Source: Megalopta genalis (taxonomy: Eukaryota > Arthropoda > Insecta > Hymenoptera > Halictidae). Taken from it: 64,000 nucleotides of DNA. The DNA is taken from NCBI RefSeq assembly GCF_051020955.1, contig NW_027476796.1, positions 62,001 through 126,000 of the forward strand, read 5' to 3'. The position numbers and the translations under genes were made by a program. This document shows, piece after piece, positions 41,801 through 56,200 of the stretch; position 1 is the first letter of the stretch, and each line of letters starts with the position of its first letter. The notes below the pieces were generated by a model. It was not told where the DNA came from and made no database searches. It was given only the letters and a program-made list of their open reading frames with translations.

Positions 41801-44800
41801 AACAATTTAGCTTCAGATTCATACGAAATACACGAATTAGCGTTAAATCAACGCGAAACATACGATTTAGCTCCAATATCATGCGAAACTCACGATATCG
41901 CTTCAAATTCGTGCGAAATAGCGGTTTTTAGCAAACGATTTAGCTTCAAATTTATGCGAAATGAACAATTTAGCTTCAGATTCATGCGAAATACACGATT
42001 CAGCTTCAAATTCACGCGAAACATACGATTTAGCTACAATATCATGCGAAATACACGATTTCGCTTCAAATTCGTGCGAAATAACGATTTTAAATAATCG
42101 ATTACGCTTCAAATTCATGCGAAATGAACAATTTAGCTTCAGATTCATACGAAATACACGAATTAGCGTTAAATCAACGCGAAACATACGATTTAGCTCC
42201 AATATCATGCGAAACTCACGATATCGCTTCAAATTCGTGCGAAATAGCGGTTTTTAGCAAACGATTTAGCTTCAAATTTATGCGAAATGAACAATTTAGC
42301 TCCAGATTCATACGAAATACACGAATTGGATTTAAATCAACGCGAAACATATGATATAGCTTCAATATCATGCGAAACACGCGATTTCGATTGAAATTCG
42401 TGCGAAATAGCGATTTTAAACAAACGATTTAGCTTCAAATTGATGCGAAATAAACAATTTAGCTTCAGATTCATGCGAAATACACGAATCAGCTTCAAAT
42501 TCACGCGAAACATACGATTTAGCTTCAGAATCATGCGAAACACACTATTCGCTTCAAATTCGTGCGAAATAACGATTTTAAATAATTGATTTAGCTTCAA
42601 ATTCATGCGAAATGAACAATTTAAGTTCAGATTCATACGAAATACACGAATTGGCTTTAAATCAACGCGAACCATACGATATAGCTTCAATATCATGCGA
42701 AACACACGATTTCGATCGAAATTCGTGCGAAATAACGATTTTAAATAATCGATTTCGCTTCAAATTCATGCGAAATAACGATTTTAAATAATCGATTACG
42801 CTTCAAATTCATGCGAAATGAACAATTTAGCTTCAGATTCATGCGAAATACACGAATTAGCTTTAAATCAACGCGAAACATACGATTTAGCTTCAATATC
42901 ATGCGAAACACACGATTTCGCTTCAAATTCGTGCGAAATAGCGATTTTAAACAAAAGATTTAGCTTCAAATTCATGCGAAATGAACAGTTTAGCTTCAGA
43001 TTCATGCGAAATACACGAACCAGCTTCAAATTCACGGGAAACATACGATTTAGCTTCAATATCATGCGAAACACACGATATCGCTTCAAATTCGTGCGAA
43101 ATAGCGGTTTTTAATAAACGATTTAGCTTCAAATTTATGCGAAATGAACAATTTAGCTTCAGATTCGTGCGGAATACACGAATCAGCTTCAAATTCACGC
43201 GAAACATACGATTTAGCTTCAGAATCATTCAAAACACACGATTTCGCTTCAAATTCGTGCGAAATAACGATTTTAAATAATTGATTTCGCTTCAAATTCA
43301 TGCCAAATGAACAATTTATCTTCAGATTCATACCAAATACACGAATTGGCTTTAAATCAACGCGAAACATACGATATAGCTTCAATATCATGCGAAACAC
43401 ACGATTTCGATTGAAATTCGTGCGAAATAACGATTTTAAATAATTGATTTAGCTTCAAATTCATGCGAAATGAACAGTTTAGCTTCATATTCATGCGAAA
43501 TACACGAATCAGCTTCAAATTCACGCGAAACATACGATTTGGCTTCAATATCATGCGAAATACACGATTTCGCTTCAAATTAATGCGAAATAACGATTTT
43601 AAAGAATTGAATTTGCTTCAAATTCATGCGAAATGAACAGTTTAGCTTCAGATTCATGCTAAATACACGAATTAGCTTTAAATCAACGCGAAACATACGA
43701 TATAGCTTCAATATCATGCGAAACACACGATATCGCTTCAAATTCGTGCGAAATAGCGGTTTTTAATAAACGATTTAGCTTCAAATTCATGCGAAATGAA
43801 CAATTTAGCTTGAGATTCATACGAAATACACGAATTGGCTTTAAATCAACGCGAACCATACGATATAGCTTCAATATCATGCGAAACACACGATTTCGAT
43901 TGAAATTCGTGCGAAATAACGATTTTAAATAATCGATTTCGCTTCAAATTCATGCGAGATTACGATTTTAAATAATCGATTACGCTTCAAATTCATGCGA
44001 AATGAACAATTTAGCTTCAGATTCATACGAAATACACGAATTAGCGTTAAATCAACGCGAAACATACGATTTAGCTCCAATATCATGCGAAACTCACGAT
44101 ATCGCTTCAAATTCGTGCGAAATAGCGGTTCTTAGCAAACGATTTAGCTTCAAATTTATGCGAAATGAACAATTTAGCTTCAGATTCATGCGAAATACAC
44201 GATTCAGCTTCAAATTCACGCGAAACATACGATTTAGCTACAATATCATGCGAAATACACGATTTCGCTTCAAATTCGTGCGAAATAACGACTTTAAATA
44301 ATCGATTAAGTTTCAAATTCATGCGAAATGAACAATTTAGCTTCTGATTCATACGAAATACACGAATTAGCTTTAAATCAACGCGAAACATACGATATAG
44401 CTTCAATATCATGTGAAACACACGATATCGCTTCAAATTCGTGCGAAATAGCGGTTTTTAATAAACGATTTAGCTTCAAATTCATGCGAAATGAACAATT
44501 TAGCTTCAGATTCATGCGAAATACACGAATCAGCTTCAAATTCACGCGAAACATACGATTTAGCTCCAATATCATGCGAAACTCACGATATCGCTTCAAA
44601 TTCGTGCGAAATAGCGGTTTTTAGCAAACGATTTAGCTTCAAATTTATGCGAAATGAACAATTTAGCTCCAGATTCATACGAAATACACGAATTGGATTT
44701 AAATCAACGCGAAACATATGATATAGCTTCAATATCATGCGAAACACGCGATATCGCTTCAAATTCGTGCGAAATAGCGGTTTTTAATAAACGATTTAGC

Positions 44801-47275
44801 TTCAAATTTATGCGAAATAAACAATTTAGCTTCAGATTCATGCGAAATACACGAATCAGCTTCAAATTCACGCGAAACATACGATTTAGCTTCAGAATCA
44901 TGCGAAACACACTATTTCGCTTCAAATTCGTGCGAAATAACGATTTTAAATAATTGATTTAGCTTCAAATTCATGCGAAATGAACAATTTAGCTTCAGAT
45001 TCATACGAAATACACGAATTAGCTTTAAATCAGCGCGAAACATACGATTTAGCTCCAATATCATGCGAAACTCACGATATCGCTTCAAATTCGTGCGAAA
45101 TAGCGGTTTTTAGCAAACCATTTAGCTTCAAATTTATGCGAAATGAACAATTTAGCTTCAGATTCATGCGAAATACACGAATCAGCTTCAAAGTCACGCG
45201 AAACATACGATTTAGCTTCAATATCATGCGAAACACACGATTTCGCTTCAAATTCGTGCGAAATAACGATTTTAAATAATTGATTTAGCTTCAAATTCAT
45301 GCGAAATGAACAATTTAAGTTCAGATTCATACGAAATACACGAATTGGCTTTAAATCAACGCGAACCATACGATATAGCTTCAATATCATGCGAAACACA
45401 CGATTTCGATTGAAATTCGTGCGAAATAACGATTTTAAATAATCGATTTCGCTTCAAATTCATGCGAAATAACGATTTTAAATAATCGATTACGCTTCAA
45501 ATTCATGCGAAATGAACAATTTAGCTTCAGATTCATACGAAATACGCGAATTAGCTTTAAATCAACGCGAAACATACGATTTAGCTCCAATATCATGCGA
45601 AACTCACGATATCGCTTCAAATTCGTGCGAAATAGCGGTTTTTAGCAAACCATTTAGCTTCAAATTTATGCGAAATGAACAATTTAGCTTGGGATTCATG
45701 CGAAATACACGAATCAGCTTCAAATTCAGGCGAAACATACGATTTAGCTTCAATATCATGCGAAAAGCACGATTTCGCTTCAAATTCGTGCGAAATAAGG
45801 ATTTTAAATAATCGATTAAGCTTCAAATTCATGCGAAATGAACAATTTAGCTTCAGATTCATACGAAATACACGAATTGGCTTTAAATCAACGCGAAACA
45901 TACGATATAGCTTCAATATCATGCGAAACACACGATATCGCTTCAAATTCGTGCGAAATAGCGGTTTTTAATAAACGATTTAGCTTCAAATTCATGCGAA
46001 ATGAACAATTTAGCTTCAGATTCATACGAAATACACGAATTAGCGTTAAATCAACGCGAAACATACGATTTAGCTCCAATATCATGCGAAACTCACGATA
46101 TCGCTTCAAATTCGTGCGAAATAGCGGTTTTTAGCAAACGATTTAGCTTCAAATTTATGCGAAATGAACAATTTAGCTTCAGATTCATGCGAAATACACG
46201 ATTCAGCTTCAAATTCACGCGAAACATACGATTTAGCTACAATATCATGCGAAATACACGATTTCGCTTCAAATTCGTGCGAAATAACGATTTTAAATAA
46301 TCGATTACGCTTCAAATTCATGCGAAATGAACAATTTAGCTTCAGATTCATACGAAATACACGAATTAGCGTTAAATCAACGCGAAACATACGATTTAGC
46401 TCCAATATCATGCGAAACTCACGATATCGCTTCAAATTCGTGCGAAATAGCGGTTTTTAGCAAACGATTTAGCTTCAAATTTATGCGAAATGAACAATTT
46501 AGCTCCAGATTCATACGAAATACACGAATTGGATTTAAATCAACGCGAAACATATGATATAGCTTCAATATCATGCGAAACACGCGATTTCGATTGAAAT
46601 TCGTGCGAAATAGCGATTTTAAACAAACGATTTAGCTTCAAATTGATGCGAAATAAACAATTTAGCTTCAGATTCATGCGAAATACACGAATCAGCTTCA
46701 AATTCACGCGAAACATACGATTTAGCTTCAGAATCATGCGAAACACACTATTTCGCTTCAAATTCGTGCGAAATAACGATTTTAAATAATTGATTTAGCT
46801 TCAAATTCATGCGAAATGAACAATTTAAGTTCAGATTCATACGAAATACACGAATTGGCTTTAAATCAACGCGAACCATACGATATAGCTTCAATATCAT
46901 GCGAAACACACGATTTCGATCGAAATTCGTGCGAAATAACGATTTTAAATAATCGATTTCGCTTCAAATTCATGCGAAATAACGATTTTAAATAATCGAT
47001 TACGCTTCAAATTCATGCGAAATGAACAATTTAGCTTCAGATTCATGCGAAATACACGAATTAGCTTTAAATCAACGCGAAACATACGATTTAGCTTCAA
47101 TATCATGCGAAACACACGATTTCGCTTCAAATTCGTGCGAAATAGCGATTTTAAACAAAAGATTTAGCTTCAAATTCATGCGAAATGAACAGTTTAGCTT
47201 CAGATTCATGCGAAATACACGAACCAGCTTCAAATTCACGGGAAACATACGATTTAGCTTCAATATCATGCGAAA
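38856..47275. repeat. 4.2-kb near-identical tandem duplication within the satellite
   Basis: About 38856-43058 matches 43059-47262. The offset is 4203 up to about 42545 and 4204 beyond it, because the left copy lacks one T (CACTATTCGC against CACTATTTCGC). Another difference seen is GAGATAACG (39755) against GAGATTACG (43958). The intact period 4204 equals 25 x 163 + 3 x 43. The near absence of other differences implies a very recent duplication or an assembly artefact. Confidence 0.85.
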
Positions 47276-47279
47276 TACA

Positions 47280-50200
47280 CGATTTCGCTTCAAATTAATG
47301 CGAAATAACGATTTTAAAGAATTGATTTTGCTTCAAATTCATGCGAAATGAACAGCTTAGCTTTAGATTCATACGAAATACACGAATTGGATTTAAATCA
47401 ACGCGAAACATATGATATAGCTTCAATATCATGCGAAACACACGATTTCGATTGAAATTCGTGCGAAATAACGATTTTAAATAATCGATTTCGCTTCAAA
47501 TTAATGCGAAATAAACAATTTTACTTCAGATTCATACGAAATACACGAATTGGCTTTAAATCAATGCGAAACATACGATTTAGCTTCAATATCATGCGAA
47601 ACACACGATTTCGCTTCAAATTCGTGTGAAATAGCAACTTTAAACAAACGATTTAGCTCCAAATTCATGCGAAATGAACAGTTTAGCTTCAGATTCATGC
47701 GAAATACACGAATTAACTTTAAATCCACGCGAATCATACGATTTAGCTTCAATATCATGCGATAAACACGATTTCGCTCCAAATTCGTGCGAAATAGCGA
47801 TTTTAAACAAACGATTTAGCTTCAAATTGATGCGAAATGAACAATTTAGCTTCAGATTCATGCGAAATACACGAATCAGCTTCAAATTCACGCGAAACAT
47901 ACGATTTAGCTTCAGAATAATGCGAAACACACGATTTCGCTTCAAATGCGTGGGAAATAACGATTTTAAATAATTGATTTAGCTTCAAATTCATGCGAAA
48001 TGAACAATTTAAGTTCAGATTCATACGAAATACACGAATTGGCTTTAAATCAACGCGAACCATACGATATAGCTTCAATATCATGCGAAACACACGTTAT
48101 CGCTTCAAATTCGTGCGAAATAGCGGTTTTTAGCAAACGATTTAGCTTCAAATTTATGGGAAATGAACAATTTAGCTTCAGATTCATGCGAAATACACGA
48201 ATCAGCTTCAAATTCACGCGAAACATACGATTTGGCTAGAATATCATGCGATATGCACGATTTCGATTGAAATTCCTGCGAAATAGCGATATTAAACAAA
48301 CAATTTAGCTTCAAATTTATGCGGAATGAACAATTTAGCTTCAGATTCATGCGAAATACACGAATTAGCTTTAAATCAACGCGAAACATACGATTTAGCT
48401 TCAAAATCATGCGAAACACACGATTTCGCTTCAAATTCGTGCGAAATAGCGATTTGAAACAAAAGATTTAGCTTCAAATTCATGCGAAATGAACAGTTTA
48501 GCTTCATATTCATGCGAAATACACGAATCAGCTTCAAATTCACGCGAAACATACGATTTGGCTTCAATATCATGCGAAATACACGATTTCGCTTCAAATT
48601 AATGCGAAATAACGATTTTAAAGAATTGAATTTGCTTCAAATTCATGCGAAATGAACAGTTTAGCTTCAGATTCATGCGAAATACACGAATTAGCTTTAA
48701 ATCAACGCGATACATACGATATAGCTTCAATATCATGCGAAACACACGATATCGCTTCAAATTCGTGCGAAATAGCGGTTTTTAATAAACGATTTAGCTT
48801 CAAATTCATGCGAAATGAACAATTTAGCTTGAGATTCACACGAAATACACGAATTGGCTTTAAATCAACGCGAACCATACGATATAGCTTCAATATCATG
48901 CGAAACACACGATTTCGATTGAAATTCGTGCGAAATAACGATTTTAAATAATCGATTTCGCTTCAAATTCATGCGAAATAACGATTTTAAATAATCGATT
49001 ACGCTTCAAATTCATGCGAAATGAACAATTTAGCTTCAGATTCATACGAAATACACGAATTAGCGTTAAATCAACGCGAAACATACGATTTAGCTCCAAT
49101 ATCATGCGAAACTCACGATATCGCTTCAAATTCGTGCGAAATAGAGGTTTTTAGCAAACGATTTAGCTTCAAATTTATGCGAAATGAACAATTTAGCTTC
49201 AGATTCATGCGAAATACACGATTCAGCTTCAAATTCACGCGAAACATACGATTTAGCTACAATATCATGCGAAATACACGATTTCGCTTCAATTCGTGCG
49301 AAATAACGACTTTAAATAATCGATTAAGCTTCAAATTCATGCGAAATGAACAATTTAGCTTCTGATTCATACGAAATACACGAATTAGCTTTAAATCAAC
49401 GCGAAACATACGATATAGCTTCAATATCATGTGAAACACACGATATCGCTTCAAATTCGTGCGAAATAGCGGTTTTTAATAAACGATTTAGCTTCAAATT
49501 CATGCGAAATGAACAATTTAGCTTCAGATTCATGCGAAATACACGAATCAGCTTCAAATTCACGCGAAACATACGATTTAGCTTCAGAATCATTCAAAAC
49601 ACACGATTTCGCTTCAAATTCGTGCGAAATAACGATTTTAAATAATTGATTTCGCTTCAAATTCATGCGAAATGAACAATTTATCTTCAGATTCATACGA
49701 AATACACGAATTGGCTTTAAATCAACGCGAAACATACGATTTAGCTCCAATATCATGCGAAACACACGATATCGCTTCAAATTCGTGCGAAATAGCGGTT
49801 TTTAATAAACGATTTAGCTTCAAATTTATGCGAAATGAACAAGTTTGCTTCACATTCATGCGAAATACACGAATCAGCTTCAAATTCACGCGAAACATAC
49901 GATTTAGCTTCAGAATCATTCAAAACACACGATTTCGCTTCAAATTCGTGCGAAATAACGAATTTAAATAATTGATTTCGCTTCAAATTCATGCGAAATG
50001 AACAATTTAGCTTCAGATTCATACGAAATACACGAATTAGCTTTAAATCAGCGCGAAACATACGATTTAGCTCCAATATCATGCGAAACTCACGATATCG
50101 CTTCAAATTCGTGCGAAATAGCGGTTTTTAGCAAACCATTTAGCTTCAAATTTATGCGAAATGAACAATTTAGCTTCAGATTCATGCGAAATACACGAAT

Positions 50201-53200
50201 CAGCTTCAAAGTCACGCGAAACATACGATTTAGCTTCAATATCATGCGAAACACACGATTTCGCTTCAAATTCGTGCGAAATAAACAATTTTACTTCAGA
50301 TTCATACGAAATACACGAATTGGCTTTAAATCAATGCGAAACATACGATTTAGCTTCAATATCATGCGAAACACACGATTTCGCTTCAAATTCGTGTGAA
50401 ATAGCAACTTTAAACAAACGATTTAGCTCCAAATTCATGCGAAATGAACAGTTTAGCTTCAGATTCATGCGAAATACACGAATTAACTTTAAATCCACGC
50501 GAATCATACGATTTAGCTTCAATATCATGCGATAAACACGATTTCGCTCCAAATTCGTGCGAAATAGCGATTTTAAACAAACGATTTAGCTTCAAATTGA
50601 TGCGAAATGAACAATTTAGCTTCAGATTCATGCGAAATACACGAATCAGCTTCAAATTCACGCGAAACATACGATTTAGCTTCAGAATAATGCGAAACAC
50701 ACGATTTCGCTTCAAATGCGTGGGAAATAACGATTTTAAATAATTGATTTAGCTTCAAATTCATGCGAAATGAACAATTTAAGTTCAGATTCATACGAAA
50801 TACACGAATTGGCTTTAAATCAACGCGAACCATACGATATAGCTTCAATATCATGCGAAACACACGATTTCGATTGAAATTCGTGCGAAATAACGATTTT
50901 AAATAATCGATTTCGCTTCAAATTCATGCGAAATAACGATTTTAAATAATCGATTACGCTTGAAATTCATGCGAAATGAACAATTTAGCTTCAGATTCAT
51001 ACGAAATACACGAATTAGCTTTAAATCAACGCGAAACATACGAGTTAGCTCCAATATCATGCGAAACTCACGTTATCGCTTCAAATTCGTGCGAAATAGC
51101 GGTTTTTAGCAAACGATTTAGCTTCAAATTTATGCGAAATGAACAATTTAGCTTCAGATTCATGCGAAATACACGAATCAGCTTCAAATTCACGCGAAAC
51201 ATACGATTTGGCTAGAATATCATGCGATATGCACGATTTCGATTGAAATTCCTGCGAAATAGCGATATTAAACAAACAATTTAGCTTCAAATTTATGCGG
51301 AATGAACAATTTAGCTTCAGATTCATGCGAAATACACGAATTAGCTTTAAATCAACGCGAAACATATGATTTAGCTTCAAAATCATGCGAAACACACGAT
51401 TTCGCTTCAAATTCGTGCGAAATAGCGATTTGAAACAAAAGATTTAGCTTCAAATTCATGCGAAATGAACAGTTTAGCTTCATATTCATGCGAAATACAC
51501 GAATCAGCTTCAAATTCACGCGAAACATACGATTTGGCTTCAATATCATGCGAAATACACGATTTCGCTTCAAATTAATGCGAAATAACGATTTTAAAGA
51601 ATTGAATTTGCTTCAAATTCATGCGAAATGAACAGTTTAGCTTCAGATTCATGCGAAATACACGAATTAGCTTTAAATCAACGCGAAACATACGATATAG
51701 CTTCAATATCATGCGAAACACACGATATCGCTTCAAATTCGTGCGAAATAGCGGTTTTTAATAAACGATTTAGCTTCAAATTCATGCGAAATGAACAATT
51801 TAGCTTGAGATTCATACGAAATACACGAATTGGCTATAAATCAACGCGAACCATACGATATAGCTTCAATATCATGCGAAACACACGATTTCGATTGAAA
51901 TTCGTGCGAAATAACGATTTTAAATAATCGATTTCGCTTCAAATTCATGCGAAATAACGATTTTAAATAATCGATTACGCTTCAAATTCATGCGAAATGA
52001 ACAATTTAGCTTCAGATTCATACGAAATACACGAATTAGCGTTAAATCAACGCGAAACATACGATTTAGCTCCAATATCATGCGAAACTCACGATATCGC
52101 TTCAAATTCGTGCGAAATAGCGGTTTTTAGCAAACGATTTAGCTTCAAATTTATGCGAAATGAACAATTTAGCTTCAGATTCATGCGAAATACACGATTC
52201 AGCTTCAAATTCACGCGAAACATACGATTTAGCTACAATATCATGCGAAATACACGATTTCGCTTCAAATTCGTGCGAAATAACGACTTTAAATAATCGA
52301 TTAAGCTTCAAATTCATGCGAAATGAACAATTTAGCTTCTGATTCATACGAAATACACGAATTAGCTTTAAATCAACGCGAAACATACGATATAGCTTCA
52401 ATATCATGTGAAACACACGATATCGCTTCAAATTCGTGCGAAATAGCGGTTTTTAATAAACGATTTAGCTTCAAATTCATGCGAAATGAACAATTTAGCT
52501 TCAGATTCATGCGAAATACACGAATCAGCTTCAAATTCACGCGAAACATACGATTTAGCTACAATATCATGCGAAATACACGATTTCGCTTCAAATTCGT
52601 GCGAAATAACGACTTTAAATAATCGATTAAGCTTCAAATTCATGCGAAATGAACAATTTATCTTCAGATTCATACGAATTACACGAATTGGCTTTAAATC
52701 AACGCGAACCATACGATATAGCTTCAATATCATGCGAAACACACGATTTCGATTGAAATTCGTGCGAAATAACGATTTTAAATAATCGATTTCGCTTCAA
52801 ATTCATGCGAAATAACGATTTTAAATAATCGATTACGCTTGAAATTCATGCGAAATGAACAATTTAGCTTCAGATTCATACGAAATACACGAATTAGCTT
52901 TAAATCAACGCGAAACATACGATTTAGCTCCAATATCATGCGAAACTCACGTTATCGCTTCAAATTCGTGCGAAATAGCGGTTTTTAGCAAACGATTTAG
53001 CTTCAAATTTATGCGAAATGAACAATTTAGCTTCAGATTCATGCGAAATACACGAATCAGCTTCAAATTCACGCGAAACATACGATTTGGCTAGAATATC
53101 ATGCGATATGCACGATTTCGATTGAAATTCCTGCGAAATAGCGATATTAAACAAACAATTTAGCTTCAAATTTATGCGGAATGAACAATTTAGCTTCAGA

Positions 53201-56200
53201 TTCATGCGAAATACACGAATTAGCTTTAAATCAACGCGAAACATACGATTTAGCTTCAAAATCATGCGAAACACACGATTTCGCTTCAAATTCGTGCGAA
53301 ATAGCGATTTGAAACAAAAGATTTAGCTTCAAATTCATGCGAAATGAACAGTTTAGCTTCATATTCATGCGAAATACACGAATCAGCTTCAAATTCACGC
53401 GAAACATACGATTTGGCTTCAATATCATGCGAAATACACGATTTCGCTTCAAATTAATGCGAAATAACGATTTTAAAGAATTGAATTTGCTTCAAATTCA
53501 TGCGAAATGAACAGTTTAGCTTCAGATTCATGCGAAATACACGAATTAGCTTTAAATCAACGCGAAACATACGATATCGCTTCAATATCATGCGAAACAC
53601 ACGATATCGCTTCAAATTCGTGCGAAATAGCGGTTTTTAATAAACGATTTAGCTTCAAATTCATGCGAAATGAACAATTTAGCTTGAGATTCATACGAAA
53701 TACACGAATTGGCTTTAAATCAACGCGAACCATACGATATAGCTTCAATATCATGCGAAACACACGATTTCGATTGAAATTCGTGCGAAATAACGATTTT
53801 AAATAATCGATTTCGCTTCAAATTCATGCGAAATAACGATTTTAAATAATCGATTACGCTTCAAATTCATGCGAAATGAACAATTTAGCTTCAGATTCAT
53901 ACGAAATACACGAATTAGCGTTAAATCAACGTGAAACATACGATTTAGCTCCAATATCATGCGAAACTCACGATATCGCTTCAAATTCGTGCGAAATAGC
54001 GGTTTTTAGCAAACGATTTAGCTTCAAATTTATGCGAAATGAACAATTTAGCTTCAGATTCATGCGAAATACACGATTCAGCTTCAAATTCACGCGAAAC
54101 ATACGATTTAGCTACAATATCATGCGAAATACACGATTTCGCTTCAAATTCGTGCGAAATAACGACTTTAAATAATCGATTAAGCTTCAAATTCATGCGA
54201 AATGAACAATTTAGCTTCTGATTCATACGAAATACACGAATTAGCTTTAAATCAACGCGAAACATACGATATAGCTTCAATATCATGTGAAACACACGAT
54301 ATCGCTTCAAATTCGTGCGAAATAGCGGTTTTTAATAAACGATTTAGCTTCAAATTCATGCGAAATGAACAATTTAGCTTCAGATTCATGCGAAATACAC
54401 GAATCAGCTTCAAATTCACGCGAAACATACGATTTAGCTTCAGAATCATTCAAAACACACGATTTCGCTTCAAATTCGTGCGAAATAACGATTTTAAATA
54501 ATTGATTTCGCTTCAAATTCATGCGAAATGAACAATTTATCTTCAGATTCATACGAAATACACGAATTGGCTTTAAATCAACGCGAAACATACGATTTAG
54601 CTCCAATATCATGCGAAACACACGATATCGCTTCAAATTCGTGCGAAATAGCGGATTTTAATAAACGATTTAGCTTCAAATTTATGCGAAATGAACAAGT
54701 TTGCTTCACATTCATGCGAAATACACGAATCAGCTTCAAATTCACGCGAAACATACGATTTAGCTTCAGAATCATTCAAAACACACGATTTCGCTTCAAA
54801 TTCGTGCGAAATAACGAATTTAAATAATTGATTTCGCTTCAAATTCATGCGAAATGAACAATTTAGCTTCAGATTCATACGAAATACACGAATTGGCTTT
54901 AAATCAACGCGAACCATACGATATAGCTTCAATATCATGCGAAACACACGATTTCGATTGAAATTCGTGCGAAATAACGATTTTAAAAAATCGATTTCGC
55001 TTCAAATTCATGCGAAATAACGATTTTAAATAATCGATTACGCTTCAAATTCATGCGAAATGAACAATTTAGCTTCAGATTCATACGAAATACACAAATT
55101 AGCGTTAAATCAACGCGAAACATACGATTTAGCTCCAATATCATGCGAAACTCACGATATCGCTTCAAATTCGTGCGAAATAGCGGTTTTTAGCAAACGA
55201 TTTAGCTTCAAATTTATGCGAAATGAACAATTTAGCTTCAGATTCATGCGAAATACACGATTCAGCTTCAAATTCACGCGAAACATACGATTTAGCTACA
55301 ATATCATGCGAAATACACGATTTCGCTTCAAATTCGTGCGAAATAACGACTTTAAATAATCGATTAAGCTTCAAATTCATGCGAAATGAACAATTTAGCT
55401 TCTGATTCATACGAAATACACGAATTAGCTTTAAATCAGCGCGAAACATACGATTTAGCTCCAATATCATGCGAAACACACGATATCGCTTCAAATTCGT
55501 GCGAAATAGCGGTTTTTAATAAACGATTTAGCTTCAAATTTATGCGAAATGAACAAGTTTGCTTCACATTCATGCGAAATACACGAATCAGCTTCAAATT
55601 CACGCGAAACATACGATTTAGCTTCAGAATCATTCAAAACACACGATTTCGCTTCAAATTCGTGCGAAATAACGAATTTAAATAATTGATTTCGCTTCAA
55701 ATTCATGCGAAATGAACAATTTAGCTTCAGATTCATACGAAATACACGAATTAGCTTTAAATCAGCGCGAAACATACGATTTAGCTCCAATATCATGCGA
55801 AACTCACGATATCGCTTCAAATTCGTGCGAAATAGCGGTTTTTAGCAAACCATTTAGCTTCAAATTTATGCGAAATGAACAATTTAGCTTCAGATTCATG
55901 CGAAATACACGAATCAGCTTCAAAGTCACGCGAAACATACGATTTAGCTTCAATATCATGCGAAACACACGATTTCGCTTCAAATTCGTGCGAAATAAAC
56001 AATTTTACTTCAGATTCATACGAAATACACGAATTGGCTTTAAATCAATGCGAAACATACGATTTAGCTTCAATATCATGCGAAACACACGATTTCGCTT
56101 CAAATTCGTGTGAAATAGCAACTTTAAACAAACGATTTAGCTCCAAATTCATGCGAAATGAACAGTTTAGCTTCAGATTCATGCGAAATACACGAATTAA

